A stretch of DNA of 64,000 nt. It comes from an uncultured Acidimicrobiia bacterium (GTDB lineage Bacteria; Actinomycetota; Acidimicrobiia; Spongiisociales; Spongiisociaceae). The position numbers and the translations under genes were made by a program. Of this stretch, positions 45,273 to 53,575 are shown one piece after another. The notes beneath the pieces are model-generated. The model did not search any database. It was not told where the DNA came from and saw only the letters and a program-made list of their open reading frames with translations. Each line of letters starts with the position of its first letter. Position 1 is the first letter of the stretch. Location: contig OY282370.1 of NCBI GenBank assembly GCA_958295745.1, positions 2,516,548 through 2,580,547 on the forward strand, read 5' to 3'.

Positions 45273-45943
45273 TGATGGCACTAGATATTTACGATAGAAT
45301 AGCTCGTCTTGCTCCTGCTCTACTTGTTATTCTACCGGTGGTAGTTACTTTAGATGTATTGGTTAGTTTTTTTCATGTAAACTCACCGATTACGGTGTAC
45401 TTGGCTCTGCTGTTTGCTGTTTCTGTTCCACTCACAGAGTGGGTAAGAAATAGTGGTAGAAGGATTCAAGAAAAATTATGGACCGATTGGGGTGGTTCTC
45501 CGCTAGCTATCGCCCTAGCTAATCCTCGTGATAGCTCTTCAAAAATGTTGTGTTCAAGAGCAATACAACGACTCCATAGTCTCTATCCTGATATAGTTCC
45601 TATAGATGATTCTGTATTTGATTATGAAACAGTCGGCACATTGGCCGCTGCTTATGCTCGCACGAACGGTAGTCGTATTGTTGCGCCTGAGAACGCATCC
45701 TACGGATTTGCGCGCAACGCATATGGTATACGAACAATAGGCATTGTCATAGCTGTTACGTGCCTCATAGTACTCCTTGTTTTTATCTACTATACTTGGG
45801 ATCCAGCCTCCTGGATAGCGATTCTAGTTGTTACCTTTACCTTTGTCTGGTGGATGATAAGTGTCAGAGAAAAGACAGTTAAACGAGCTGGAGATCGTTA
45901 TGCGAATGCTGTTATACGTTGGTTAGCAAGTGAGCCTATCTAA
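45272..45943 (+). CDS. membrane protein of unknown function, partner of the MBL gene
   Basis: 223 aa. Two membrane helices near the N-terminus (about residues 14-33 and 38-52: APALLVILPVVVTLDVLVSF, ITVYLALLFAVSVPL) and two near residues 153-195 flank a soluble middle part (residues 60-145). The first start overlaps the MBL stop as ATGA behind GTGGAGG; ATG 45275 is an alternative. I do not recognise the family. The two-gene A+T-rich unit (hydrolase plus membrane protein) resembles the layout of small defence or stress modules, which is inference only. Confidence 0.75.
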   Translation: MMALDIYDRIARLAPALLVILPVVVTLDVLVSFFHVNSPITVYLALLFAVSVPLTEWVRNSGRRIQEKLWTDWGGSPLAIALANPRDSSSKMLCSRAIQRLHSLYPDIVPIDDSVFDYETVGTLAAAYARTNGSRIVAPENASYGFARNAYGIRTIGIVIAVTCLIVLLVFIYYTWDPASWIAILVVTFTFVWWMISVREKTVKRAGDRYANAVIRWLASEPI

Positions 45944-46290
45944 ATATACAGGCTTTCTAATCCCATTGAAGTCTATAGAGACGGAATACTGTCTGCAGGG
46001 ATCACCTCGGAGGCATGTAATCGGTCCTTATAGTAATCTACACAGGATATATAACGGTAGTAGTGAGTGTCATTGTAGTGGAATTAGACCAGGAATATCC
46101 TGTGAACTACTACCATCATATCCACAACCATGACTGTCGATATCAGCCTCCTGAGTAACAGCTTACTCGCCGACGCGCTATTGATTGTAGCCATTTACAA
46201 TACCACCTTGATGGATCTCTTTCATATGGTCACGATATGTATGGATCGTTGTACACTCTGAGTCGGCGGTATCGGCGATAGGAAGCGATC
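45944..46290. other. A+T-rich gap without a gene
   Basis: About 350 bp of relatively A+T-rich sequence follows the membrane-protein gene. No credible reading frame, hairpin with U-run or RNA gene is visible. G+C content returns to the high background near 46.26 kb, which places the right edge of the island here. Confidence 0.5.
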
Positions 46291-47247
46291 ATGAGAATTT
46301 TCCCGGCGGTCAAGGGGGCGGCGGTACCGAAGGTTTATGTCTCGAACCGGATGATATGGACGGTGGTGCTGATCATCAGCTTCGGGTGGGGATCCGCGCC
46401 GGTGGCGGTGCGGATCGCCCTCCGCGAGGGGTTTGGGCCGTTGACCATCGCCGCTGCTACCTCGATGATCGCTGCGGTGGCGGTCTTCCTGCTCATAGCC
46501 GGGCGCCGGCAGGGGATTCCGGTCGGGAGGATCGAGCTGCGTATGGGCGCGGTGCTGTCGATCATCAGCGTTCTGGTGCCCTTCTATACCCGGAACCTGG
46601 CCCTCGACAACGCCTCGGCCGGGTTCGTGACCCTCGTCAGCGCATTGGTGCCCCTGGTTACGGCGGTGACGGCGCATTTCGCGCTGACCGACGAGCCTCT
46701 GAAGCTCTTCACCGTGGCCGGTCTGCTGCTGGGTCTCGGCGGGGTGGCGGTGCTGTTGCTCGGGGGCGACTCCGGGATCGCCGAGGGCGGCAATCCGCCT
46801 TTGGCCGGAGTGTTCGGGCTGATCAGCGTGCTGTCGATGTCCGCCGCCGCCGTGTACGCCAAGCGCTACGCCGGCGGGTACTCGGCGCTCGGCGTGACCG
46901 GCGTCCAGCTCGTGATCGGTTCCGCGATCCTGACCCTCCTTGCGCTGCCGGTCGAAGGGCTTCCCGCCGACCCTTCCATGACGGGCTGGATCAGCCTGCT
47001 GTACGCGGGGGTGCTGGGGACGTTCGTTACGCTGGCGCTCTACTACTTCCTGATCCGCCATGTCACAGTCACCTACTCCACGATCGTCGGCTACATCCTC
47101 CCGTTCATCGCCGTGGTCGCCGGCGTGTTGGTACTGGACGAGCAGGTGCAGCCGGGAATCGTGATCGGGGGCGTCCTGGTACTGCTGGGGGTGGTGGTGA
47201 CCGACCTGATCCGCATCCGCGAATCCCGCCGCCGGACGCCGGGTTAG
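46291..47247 (+). CDS. EamA/DMT-family transporter, copy 1
   Basis: 318 aa, about ten membrane helices in two EamA repeats (first ending near LLLGLGGVAVLLLGGDSG, second near AVVAGVLVLDEQVQPGIVIG). Drug/metabolite transporters of this type move small metabolites across the inner membrane. ATG follows TAGGAAGCGATC. A closely related gene lies at 47423 and precedes the reductase genes, so one or both may import or export a substrate or product of that system. A strong terminator lies just downstream. Confidence 0.92.
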   Translation: MRIFPAVKGAAVPKVYVSNRMIWTVVLIISFGWGSAPVAVRIALREGFGPLTIAAATSMIAAVAVFLLIAGRRQGIPVGRIELRMGAVLSIISVLVPFYTRNLALDNASAGFVTLVSALVPLVTAVTAHFALTDEPLKLFTVAGLLLGLGGVAVLLLGGDSGIAEGGNPPLAGVFGLISVLSMSAAAVYAKRYAGGYSALGVTGVQLVIGSAILTLLALPVEGLPADPSMTGWISLLYAGVLGTFVTLALYYFLIRHVTVTYSTIVGYILPFIAVVAGVLVLDEQVQPGIVIGGVLVLLGVVVTDLIRIRESRRRTPG

Positions 47248-47288
47248 GAGGGAATCATGTCCTGTTATGTTATTGAATAAGCGCTACG

Positions 47289-47352
47289 CCCCTGATGCCT
47301 TGCTTCAGGGGTGGTTACCCACCCGGCCCAACTTTGGGCCGGGTGTTCTTTT
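47289..47352 (+). terminator. intrinsic terminator after EamA copy 1
   Basis: A first hairpin (CCCCTGA/TCAGGGG, 47289-47311) precedes a perfect 10-bp stem ACCCGGCCCA/TGGGCCGGGT (47321-47330 and 47335-47344) with a 4-base loop, followed by GTTCTTTT. It separates EamA copy 1 from copy 2, so the reductase operon has its own promoter. Confidence 0.88.
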
Positions 47353-47422
47353 GGATGCCGGAGGGGCGTTCATCGGGTGCGGCGGTCTGCTGTAGCCTGT
47401 GGCGGACGGTGGGCGTTCGGCG

Positions 47423-48472
47423 ATGGGAGATGTCGATGACGCGTGGCGGGCGGGCGTGAAGTATCCGGTGCTCAGAGGGTCTACGGGGTTGAACGTCGAC
47501 CTCTCGAACCGGATGATCTGGACGGTCATGCTGGTCATCAGCCTGGCTTGGGGCACGTCGCCGGTGGCGGTGCGGATCGCCCTCCGCGAAGGGTTCGGGC
47601 CGCTCACCATCGCCGCCGGCTCCTCGATCATCTCCGGGGCGGCGGTCTTCGCCCTCATGGCGGCGGTCAGCAAGAGAATACGGATCCGGCGGATCGAGCT
47701 GCGCATCGGCTTGGTGCTGTCGGTACTCAGCGTGCTGGTGCCGTTCTATGCCCGGAATATGGCGCTGGACAACGCCTCGGCCGGGTTCGTGGCGCTCATC
47801 AGCGCGCTGATTCCCCTGGTCACGGCCGTGATGGCTCATTTCGCATTGGCCGCCGAACGCCTGAAGCTCTCCGTCATCGCCGGTCTGCTGCTGGGCCTCG
47901 GCGGGGTGGCCGTGCTTCTGCTGGGGGGAGATTCGGGCATCGCCGAGGGCGGCGCCCCGCCTGTGGCCGGGATGTTCGGGATGCTCAGCGTGCTGGGGGT
48001 GTCCGCCGCCGCCGTCTACGCCAAGCGCTACGCCGGGCAGTATTCGGTGCTGGCGGTCACCGGCGTTCAGCTAGCCGTGGGAGGGGTTGCCTTGACGCTC
48101 CTGGCGCTGGCCGCCGAAGAGCTTCCCGCCGGCCCCTCGACGACCGGGGTGCTCGGCCTGTTCTACGCAGGTTCGGTGGGGACGTTCGTTCCGCTGGCGC
48201 TCTACTACATGCTGATCCGCTACGTAACCGTCACCTACTCCACCATCATCGGCTACATCATCCCGTTCGTGGCGGTGTTCACCGGGGTCGCAGTGCTGGA
48301 CGAGCAGCTGCAGCCGGGGATCGTGATCGGGGGCCTGTTGGTGTTGCTGGGAGTGGTGGTGACCGATCTGGTCCGCATACGCGACTCCCGCCGGCAGAGT
48401 ACCCGGCAGGCCGCAGAAAGGGACGCGGCAGAACACCGGGCAGGGCCGCCGACAGGACGCGGGACGGGGTGA
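47423..48472 (+). CDS. EamA/DMT-family transporter, copy 2
   Basis: 349 aa from ATG 47423; a GTG at 47399 is in the same frame. About ten helices, with the same blocks as copy 1 (NRMIWTVMLVISLAWGTSPV, DNASAGFVALISALIPLVTA, VLDEQLQPGIVIGGLLVLLG) and a longer polar tail. Its stop overlaps a GTG (48469) in the frame of the grdE-like gene and lies 9 bp before that gene's ATG. The transporter is therefore probably co-transcribed with the reductase and may carry its substrate. This is inference from position. Confidence 0.92.
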   Translation: MGDVDDAWRAGVKYPVLRGSTGLNVDLSNRMIWTVMLVISLAWGTSPVAVRIALREGFGPLTIAAGSSIISGAAVFALMAAVSKRIRIRRIELRIGLVLSVLSVLVPFYARNMALDNASAGFVALISALIPLVTAVMAHFALAAERLKLSVIAGLLLGLGGVAVLLLGGDSGIAEGGAPPVAGMFGMLSVLGVSAAAVYAKRYAGQYSVLAVTGVQLAVGGVALTLLALAAEELPAGPSTTGVLGLFYAGSVGTFVPLALYYMLIRYVTVTYSTIIGYIIPFVAVFTGVAVLDEQLQPGIVIGGLLVLLGVVVTDLVRIRDSRRQSTRQAAERDAAEHRAGPPTGRGTG

Positions 48473-48480
48473 TCCGGGGC

Positions 48481-49833
48481 ATGCGGCGACCTTTGCGGCT
48501 GGAGGTGCGGTCCATTCCCATCGAGGATCTGCGGCTCGGCAGGACCACCTCGGTTTCCGGCCGGACCCTTACCGTCTCGCCCCGGGAGATAGCCGATATG
48601 GTGCTCGAAGACGCCCGCATCGCCGATGTAAAGGTGGCGGCCGCCTGCCCGGGCGAGGACGTGCGCATAGTCCATTGTCTCGACGCCGTGGAACCGCGCA
48701 CCAAACCGGGGGAGGGGGCGGTATTCCCCGGCTTCCTCGGCGGGATGGACACGGTGGGCAGCGGCCTGACCTTCCGCATGGACGGGGTGAGCGTGCTGGT
48801 CTCGAGCCGCTTTCCCGGGCCCTTCTCGGGGCTGCTCCAGGCCAGGGAGGCGGTGGTGGACATGTCCGGCCCCGCCGCCGTCTACAGCCCGATGTCCCGG
48901 GTCCGCAACGTGGTGCTGGCCTGCACCCCGAACCCCGATATCGAGAACGACGACTACGACGACGCCGTCCGGCGGGCCGCGCTCCGGGCGGCCCATCACA
49001 TCGCCGAGCAGGCGGTCCGTTCCCTGCCGACGGCGCCGACGGCAACAGGACCGGAGGCCGCCGGGTCTGCTTCCCGCGCCGCATCCAACCCCTCGGCCGC
49101 CCTCGACACGACCGTCTTCGACTTCTCGGATTCCGATCCCGGCCTGCCCAACGTGGTCTACTTCTACCAGCTCCAGGGCCAGGGCAGCATGGCCGACACC
49201 TACCTGTACGGGCGCACCATCCACAACCTGGTGCCCACCCTCATCCATCCGAACGAGGTGATCGACGGCGCCATAGTGAGCGGGGTCCACGTATACGCCC
49301 TCTACAAGAACCCCACCTACATGCATCAGAACAACCCCATCATCTGGGAGCTCCGGGCCCGCCACGGACAGTCCCTCAACTTCGCCGGGGTGATCATCAA
49401 CCGGGGCCACAACTACACCCAGGAGGACAAGGAGCGCTCCTCGCAGTGGGCGGCCAAGCTGGCCCGCATGCTGGACGCCGACGGGGCGGTGCTCACAGCC
49501 GAGGGGGGCGGCAACTCGGCCATCGACCTCATGCTCGCCTGCCGGTACATGGAGCAGGCCGGGATCAGGACCGTGGTCCTCTCCGGGGAGGGGCCGGGCG
49601 CCGACGGGTACGGCTTCCCCCTCTTCTACACGGTGCCCGAGGCAGACGCCGTCGTCAGCGTCGGCTCCGAGGACGAGGTCGTGTCCATGCCCGAGGCGGG
49701 GCGGGTGATCGGGGGCGGACGGCTGCTGGACGGGGAGACCCCCTCCCGCGGCCCGTTCGATCTGAAGATGTACTACCAGTACTGCGGGGTCAACCAGCTG
49801 GGAGGCAACGTGCTCGCCGGGAGGGCCTTCTGA
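48481..49833 (+). CDS. grdE: GrdE-like subunit of glycine/sarcosine/betaine reductase component B
   Basis: 450 aa. The N-terminal LRLEVRSIPIEDLRLG and the blocks PNVVYFYQLQGQGSMADTYL, VPTLIHPNEVIDGAIVSG, KNPTYMHQNNPIIWELRARH and NFAGVIINRGHNYTQEDKER match the GrdE/GrdG family, which forms the substrate-activating part of component B. In characterised members, as I recall them, a cysteine just after DGAIVSG is processed to a pyruvoyl group; here this stretch reads VHVYALY and has no Cys. A linker rich in Ala/Thr/Pro (about residues 180-215) is an insertion. The start is ATG 48481 (GTG 48469 possible), and it overlaps grdB as TGATG. Confidence 0.87.
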   Translation: MRRPLRLEVRSIPIEDLRLGRTTSVSGRTLTVSPREIADMVLEDARIADVKVAAACPGEDVRIVHCLDAVEPRTKPGEGAVFPGFLGGMDTVGSGLTFRMDGVSVLVSSRFPGPFSGLLQAREAVVDMSGPAAVYSPMSRVRNVVLACTPNPDIENDDYDDAVRRAALRAAHHIAEQAVRSLPTAPTATGPEAAGSASRAASNPSAALDTTVFDFSDSDPGLPNVVYFYQLQGQGSMADTYLYGRTIHNLVPTLIHPNEVIDGAIVSGVHVYALYKNPTYMHQNNPIIWELRARHGQSLNFAGVIINRGHNYTQEDKERSSQWAAKLARMLDADGAVLTAEGGGNSAIDLMLACRYMEQAGIRTVVLSGEGPGADGYGFPLFYTVPEADAVVSVGSEDEVVSMPEAGRVIGGGRLLDGETPSRGPFDLKMYYQYCGVNQLGGNVLAGRAF

Positions 49834-51143
49834 TGATCCGCGTGGTCCACTACCTCAACCAGTTCTTCGGGGGGATCGGCGGGGAGGACAAGGCGGGCGC
49901 CCCCCTGCAGGTGCACCGCGGGGCGGTCGGCTCGGGCCGGGCCCTCGCCGCCCTGCTCGAAGGCGAGGCCGAGATCGTGCGGACGCTGGTGTGCGGCGAC
50001 AACGCCTTCCACGCCGACCCCGAGGGGAACCTGGACGCCGCCCTCGCCGCCGTAGCCGAGGCCGGGGCGGACCTGGTGCTGGCCGGGCCGGCCTTCAACG
50101 CCGGACGTTACGGGCTGGCCTGCGGGGCGGTGGGGGCCGGGGCTGGTGAACGGCTGGGGATCCCGGCGGTCACCGGGCTCTATACCGAGGCGCCGGCGGT
50201 GGATGTGTACCGCAGCCGGGTGGTCATGGCGGCGGCCGCCGACTCGGCCGCCGGGATGCGCCCCGCCCTCGAAGGGATGGTGCGGATCGGGCTGCGCCTA
50301 GCCCGCGGCGGAGGCCTGCTGCCTGCGGAGGAGGACGGGCGCATCCCCATGGGATACCGGGCCGGCTGGGCGGTGCGCACCCCCGCCGCCGTCAGGGCGC
50401 TCGACATGCTGGCCGCCAAGCTGTCCGGCGAACCCTACACCAGCGAGATAGGCCTCCCGGCCCGGGCCGAACCGGCGCCCCCGGCCCCCGCGGTGGCCGA
50501 TCTGTCCGGCGCCGTGGTGGCCGCGGTCACCGAAGGCGGGCTGGTGCCCGAAGGCAACCCGGACCGCATCGAGTCCTCCGGCGCCACCCGCTGGGCCCGG
50601 TACCCGGTTTCCATGTTCGAAGAGGGCGGGGGGCCGGCCTTCCGGTCCGTCCACGCCGGCTACGACACACGGTGGGTGGACGCCGACCCCAACCGGCTGG
50701 TCCCGATCGACGCCCTGCGTTCCCTGGAGAAGGAGGGCGTCATCGGTGAGCTCCACGATCACGTATACGTGACCACCGGCACCGGCACCGCCGTCACCGA
50801 GGCCGAGCGGATGGGCGGTGAGATGGCCCGCCGGCTCCTGGCCGACGGGGTGCAGGCGGTGATCGCCACCAGCACCTGAGGGACGGGGACGCGTTGCGGG
50901 GCGACGCTATGCAAGATGATCGAGAAGCACGGGATACCCGCCGTCCTGCTCACCGCCATGACCTCGATGGCGCTGGCGGCCGGCGCCAACCGCATCCGCT
51001 CGTCGGGGCTGATCCCCCATCCGGTGGGAGACCCGGACCGCGGCCCCGAAGAGGAGGCCGCCTGGCGGCGTGATCAGGTGGGCAAGGCCCTGGCGGCGGC
51101 CGCCGCTACCATCGACGAAGCACGGATATTCGCCGATTGGTAG
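49833..51143 (+). CDS. grdB: GrdB-like selenoprotein of component B (in-frame UGA = Sec)
   Basis: 436 codons including an internal TGA at 50877-50879 (codon 349), read as selenocysteine. The N-terminus MIRVVHYLNQFFGGIGGEDK is typical of GrdB/GrdF/GrdH. The frame crosses TGA as ATST-U-GTGTRCGATLCKMIE and continues through GIPAVLLTAMTSMALAAGAN and IPHPVGDP to the TAG at 51141, matching the conserved STUGTCTRCGAT region and the usual family length of about 436. Sec attacks the substrate C-N bond during reduction. The residue at Sec+3 is Gly instead of the usual Cys; Sec+6 is Cys. A hairpin at 50891-50907 is a SECIS candidate. Ordinary gene finders will split this gene. Confidence 0.9.
50891..50907 (+). 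promoter_or_regulatory. SECIS-like hairpin of grdB
   Basis: GCGTTGC (50891-50897) pairs with GCGACGC (50901-50907), with one G-U pair, around a GGG loop. The loop lies 18 bases after the UGA at 50877-50879, within the distance usual for bacterial SECIS elements that bind SelB. Confidence 0.65.
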
Positions 51144-51189
51144 CGAACAGCATCCGCATCCCCAGAAAGCCGACCCGGAAAGCCCGGTC

Positions 51190-52620
51190 ATGATTCCGCA
51201 GCCCGCCGTCCTCCACACCTCCTACGCGCTGGCCCACGCCCCCGGCCTGGTCCGTTACGGGTCGAAACCGGTGCGGGAGGCGGAAGGCGACCCCTCCCTC
51301 CCGGCCCGTCTGGACGGGGCGCTCCGCCCTTGGGGGGAGGTGATGGCCTACCCGCCCAACCAGGTCTTCATCGGCAACCTGGCCCCCGACGGACTCTCCT
51401 CCATCCCCCGGCCCTGGTACGAGAACCGGATGGAGGCGGCCCGGCCCGACGGTCCTTTCGGGCGCATGGTCACCCAGGCCGCCCTCTACGGGCTGATGAA
51501 GCTGTGCGACGACTTCGACCTGCTCGCGATAGACGAGCGGCTGGCGGAACAGGCCCGGGCCGAGCTGACCGGATTCGGCCACCGGAGGGGCCGCATCGGA
51601 GGCGCCGCCGCCGACCGAATCGAGGCTCTGATCGAGGAGGGCGGCGGACTGCCCCTCTACCACGAGGGAAGGGCGGCCGGGTTCATCCGCACCGCCCACC
51701 GGCAGGACGACTCCCTGACCGCCCGGGTGCTGTTGGAGAACCTGGCCGCCAAGGCGACCGCGGCGCTGGCGGTCTCGGACCTGCTGGAGCGGAGCGGCCT
51801 GGCGGCGGAGCGGGTCGACTACCTGATCAACTGCGGGGAGGAGGCGGTCGGGGACCGCTACCAGCGGGGCGGGGGCAGCCTGTCGAAGGCGGTGGGCGAG
51901 GTGGCGGGCTGCGTGAACGCCACCGGGTCGGATGTCAAGGCCTTCTGCGCGGCGCCCGTGCATGCCCTCCTCGCGGCGGGGGCGATGGTTGCGTCCGGCC
52001 TCTACGAGCACGTGGTGGTGCTGGGAGGCGGTTCGCAGGCCAAGCTGGGAATGAAGTTCGGGGCGCACCTGCGCAGCGGGGCGCCGGTCATGGAGGACTG
52101 CCTGGCGTCGATGGCCTTCCTGGTCGGGCCCGGCGAAGGAGGGGGGGATGGGATGCGTATCCGGCTCGACCTGGCCGGCAAGCACCCGATCGGGGCCGGT
52201 TCGTCGGCCAGGGCCGTGTACGAGGCGCTGGTGGTCGAACCCTTGGAGAGGGCCGGCCTCGGAATGACAGACATCGACCGTTACGCGGTCGAGCTCCACA
52301 ACCCGGAGATCACCGTTCCCGGAGGCAGCGGCGACGTGCCCCGGACCAACTACCGCACCCTGGCGGCCATGGCGGTGCTGCGGGGCGAGATACAGAAAGA
52401 GGACATGGACCGGTTCACCGCCGAGCGGGGCATGCCGGGATTCGCCCCCACCCAGGGCCACATCCCGGCCGGGGTCCCCTACCTGGGTCATGCGCAGCGG
52501 GCCATGCGCCTAGGGGAGCTGGAGCGGGCGATGGTCGTCGCCAAGGGCAGCCTGTTCCTGGGCCGGATGACCCAGCTGGTGGACGGCGTATCTTTCGTGG
52601 TGGAACCCGCCGGCCCCTAG
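51190..52620 (+). CDS. grdC: GrdC-like component C beta subunit (thiolase fold)
   Basis: 476 aa. The N-terminus VLHTSYALAHAPGLVRYGSK and PNQVFIGNLAPDGL, followed by the thiolase-like core (VDYLINCGEEAVGDRYQRGG, EVAGCVNATGSDVKAFCAAP, HVVVLGGGSQAKLGMKFG) and ELHNPEITVPGGSGDVP, match component C subunit beta of glycine/sarcosine/betaine reductase. With GrdD it converts the selenium-bound carboxymethyl group into acetyl phosphate. It starts 46 bp after grdB; the frame is open upstream, but that part overlaps grdB. No GrdD-like gene follows in the window. Confidence 0.87.
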   Translation: MIPQPAVLHTSYALAHAPGLVRYGSKPVREAEGDPSLPARLDGALRPWGEVMAYPPNQVFIGNLAPDGLSSIPRPWYENRMEAARPDGPFGRMVTQAALYGLMKLCDDFDLLAIDERLAEQARAELTGFGHRRGRIGGAAADRIEALIEEGGGLPLYHEGRAAGFIRTAHRQDDSLTARVLLENLAAKATAALAVSDLLERSGLAAERVDYLINCGEEAVGDRYQRGGGSLSKAVGEVAGCVNATGSDVKAFCAAPVHALLAAGAMVASGLYEHVVVLGGGSQAKLGMKFGAHLRSGAPVMEDCLASMAFLVGPGEGGGDGMRIRLDLAGKHPIGAGSSARAVYEALVVEPLERAGLGMTDIDRYAVELHNPEITVPGGSGDVPRTNYRTLAAMAVLRGEIQKEDMDRFTAERGMPGFAPTQGHIPAGVPYLGHAQRAMRLGELERAMVVAKGSLFLGRMTQLVDGVSFVVEPAGP

Positions 52621-53113
52621 AAGTTCGGAGCGGCGGCGAACAAGGGGGTTGTAGATGTCACAGCTATGTTGTATATTGATAGATACCGTTGACAAACAAA
52701 TATCACCGCCGGTGTTCCGGGAGGGCGGTGATCAGCATCGGGGTTTCCGCCCACTTCGGATGCAGTGTTTCGTTTGCGGCGCCGTCCGATGAGACCGGCG
52801 TCCGCCAACCGGCGCCGGACGGGGATCTTCGAGGCTCAAGGGCCGCGGGACCGCCCACGCGTCTCCGCGCCCCAAGATCGGTATGGCGGCGGTGGGGGAG
52901 GGCCCGCAGCAGGGCGGATTTTCGGGCGATTTTCGCGAGGCGGGTTTTTCGGCTTTTTCGGCGGGACGGGCGCTAATGGGTGTCGTCAGGGAGAGATGCG
53001 ATTCGGGTTGCATCGGGATTAGCCTTTCGACGGACCGGCGGACGGGCTCGTCTGACATCGGTTGCGATGACGGTGGGCCGCTAGGCGGCCGGTGATCGAG
53101 AAAGGAGGTACGC
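52621..53113. other. non-coding stretch between grdC and grdA
   Basis: About 490 bp with no supported gene. It contains a perfect 9-bp inverted repeat ATCACCGCC/GGCGGTGAT (52702-52710 and 52724-52732) without a U-run, a TTGACA hexamer at 52690, and a segment (52860-52945) that recurs in inverted orientation near 61625-61725. The short frames here are not supported by homology. It may carry a separate promoter or leader for grdA. Confidence 0.55.
52860..52945 (+). repeat. conserved non-coding element, copy A
   Basis: Blocks CTCCGCGCCC, GCGGCGGTG, GGGCCC and GCGATTTTCGCG occur here in the same order and spacing as on the minus strand near 61625-61725. It lies between grdC and grdA, about 170 bp before the grdA start. 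Confidence 0.5.
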
Positions 53114-53575
53114 ATGGATCTGAAAGGCAAGCGGGTGGTGGCCATCGGCGAGCGGGAAGGGGCCAACGGGCCCAGCCTCAAGCTGTTGGCCGAGTCGGCC
53201 GGCGCCACCGTGGTGTTCAGCGTCACCCAGTGCTTCGTCTGAACGGCGGGGGGCGCAATGGACCTGGAGGACCAGGCGAACGTCAACCGCTTGGCCGAGA
53301 CTTCCGGCACGGACGGCATGGTCGTTCTGCTGGGTCAGCCGGACGCCAACAGCGCCGGTCTCTTCGCGGAGACGGTGACGAGGGGCGATCCGACCTGGGC
53401 GGGTCCATTGGCCGGGGTCCCGTTGGGACTCCCTGTATATCACGTACTGGAACCTGAGATAAAAGCCCAGATGGACGGTGATCTCTACGACGAACACGTC
53501 GGGCTCATGGAGCTGTCGGCGGACGTGGACGAGATCATCAAATGGGTGGCCTTCTACAGGGAAGGGGACTCCTGA
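53114..53575 (+). CDS. grdA: GrdA selenoprotein (in-frame UGA = Sec)
   Basis: 153 codons including TGA at 53240-53242 (codon 43). Read as selenocysteine, the protein is MDLKGKRVVAIGEREGANGP ... TQCFV-U-TAGGAMDLEDQ ... FAETVTRGDPTWAGPLAGVP ... YDEHVGLMELSADVDEII, which matches GrdA along its length, including the diagnostic CFVUTAAGAMDLE motif and the CxxU redox pair. GrdA carries the carboxymethyl group from component B to component C. ATG follows GAAAGGAGGTACGC, a very strong ribosome-binding site. Ordinary reading would give two fragments (126 bp, and a frame from 53258). A hairpin at 53263-53276 is a SECIS candidate. Confidence 0.93.
53263..53276 (+). promoter_or_regulatory. SECIS-like hairpin of grdA
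   Basis: CCTGG (53263-53267) and CCAGG (53272-53276) form a stem around AGGA, 25 bases after the UGA. The short stem with G residues in the loop fits the loose bacterial SECIS consensus. Confidence 0.5.

Noticed and set aside
49833-51143. grdB as a nonsense-mutated pseudogene
   Set aside because: The UGA falls exactly on the family Sec position, all flanking motifs are intact, and the neighbouring grdA shows the same feature.
52742-53319. Minus-strand open frame of 195 codons over the grdA region
   Set aside because: It runs antisense to the strongly supported grdA and its leader and has no family features.
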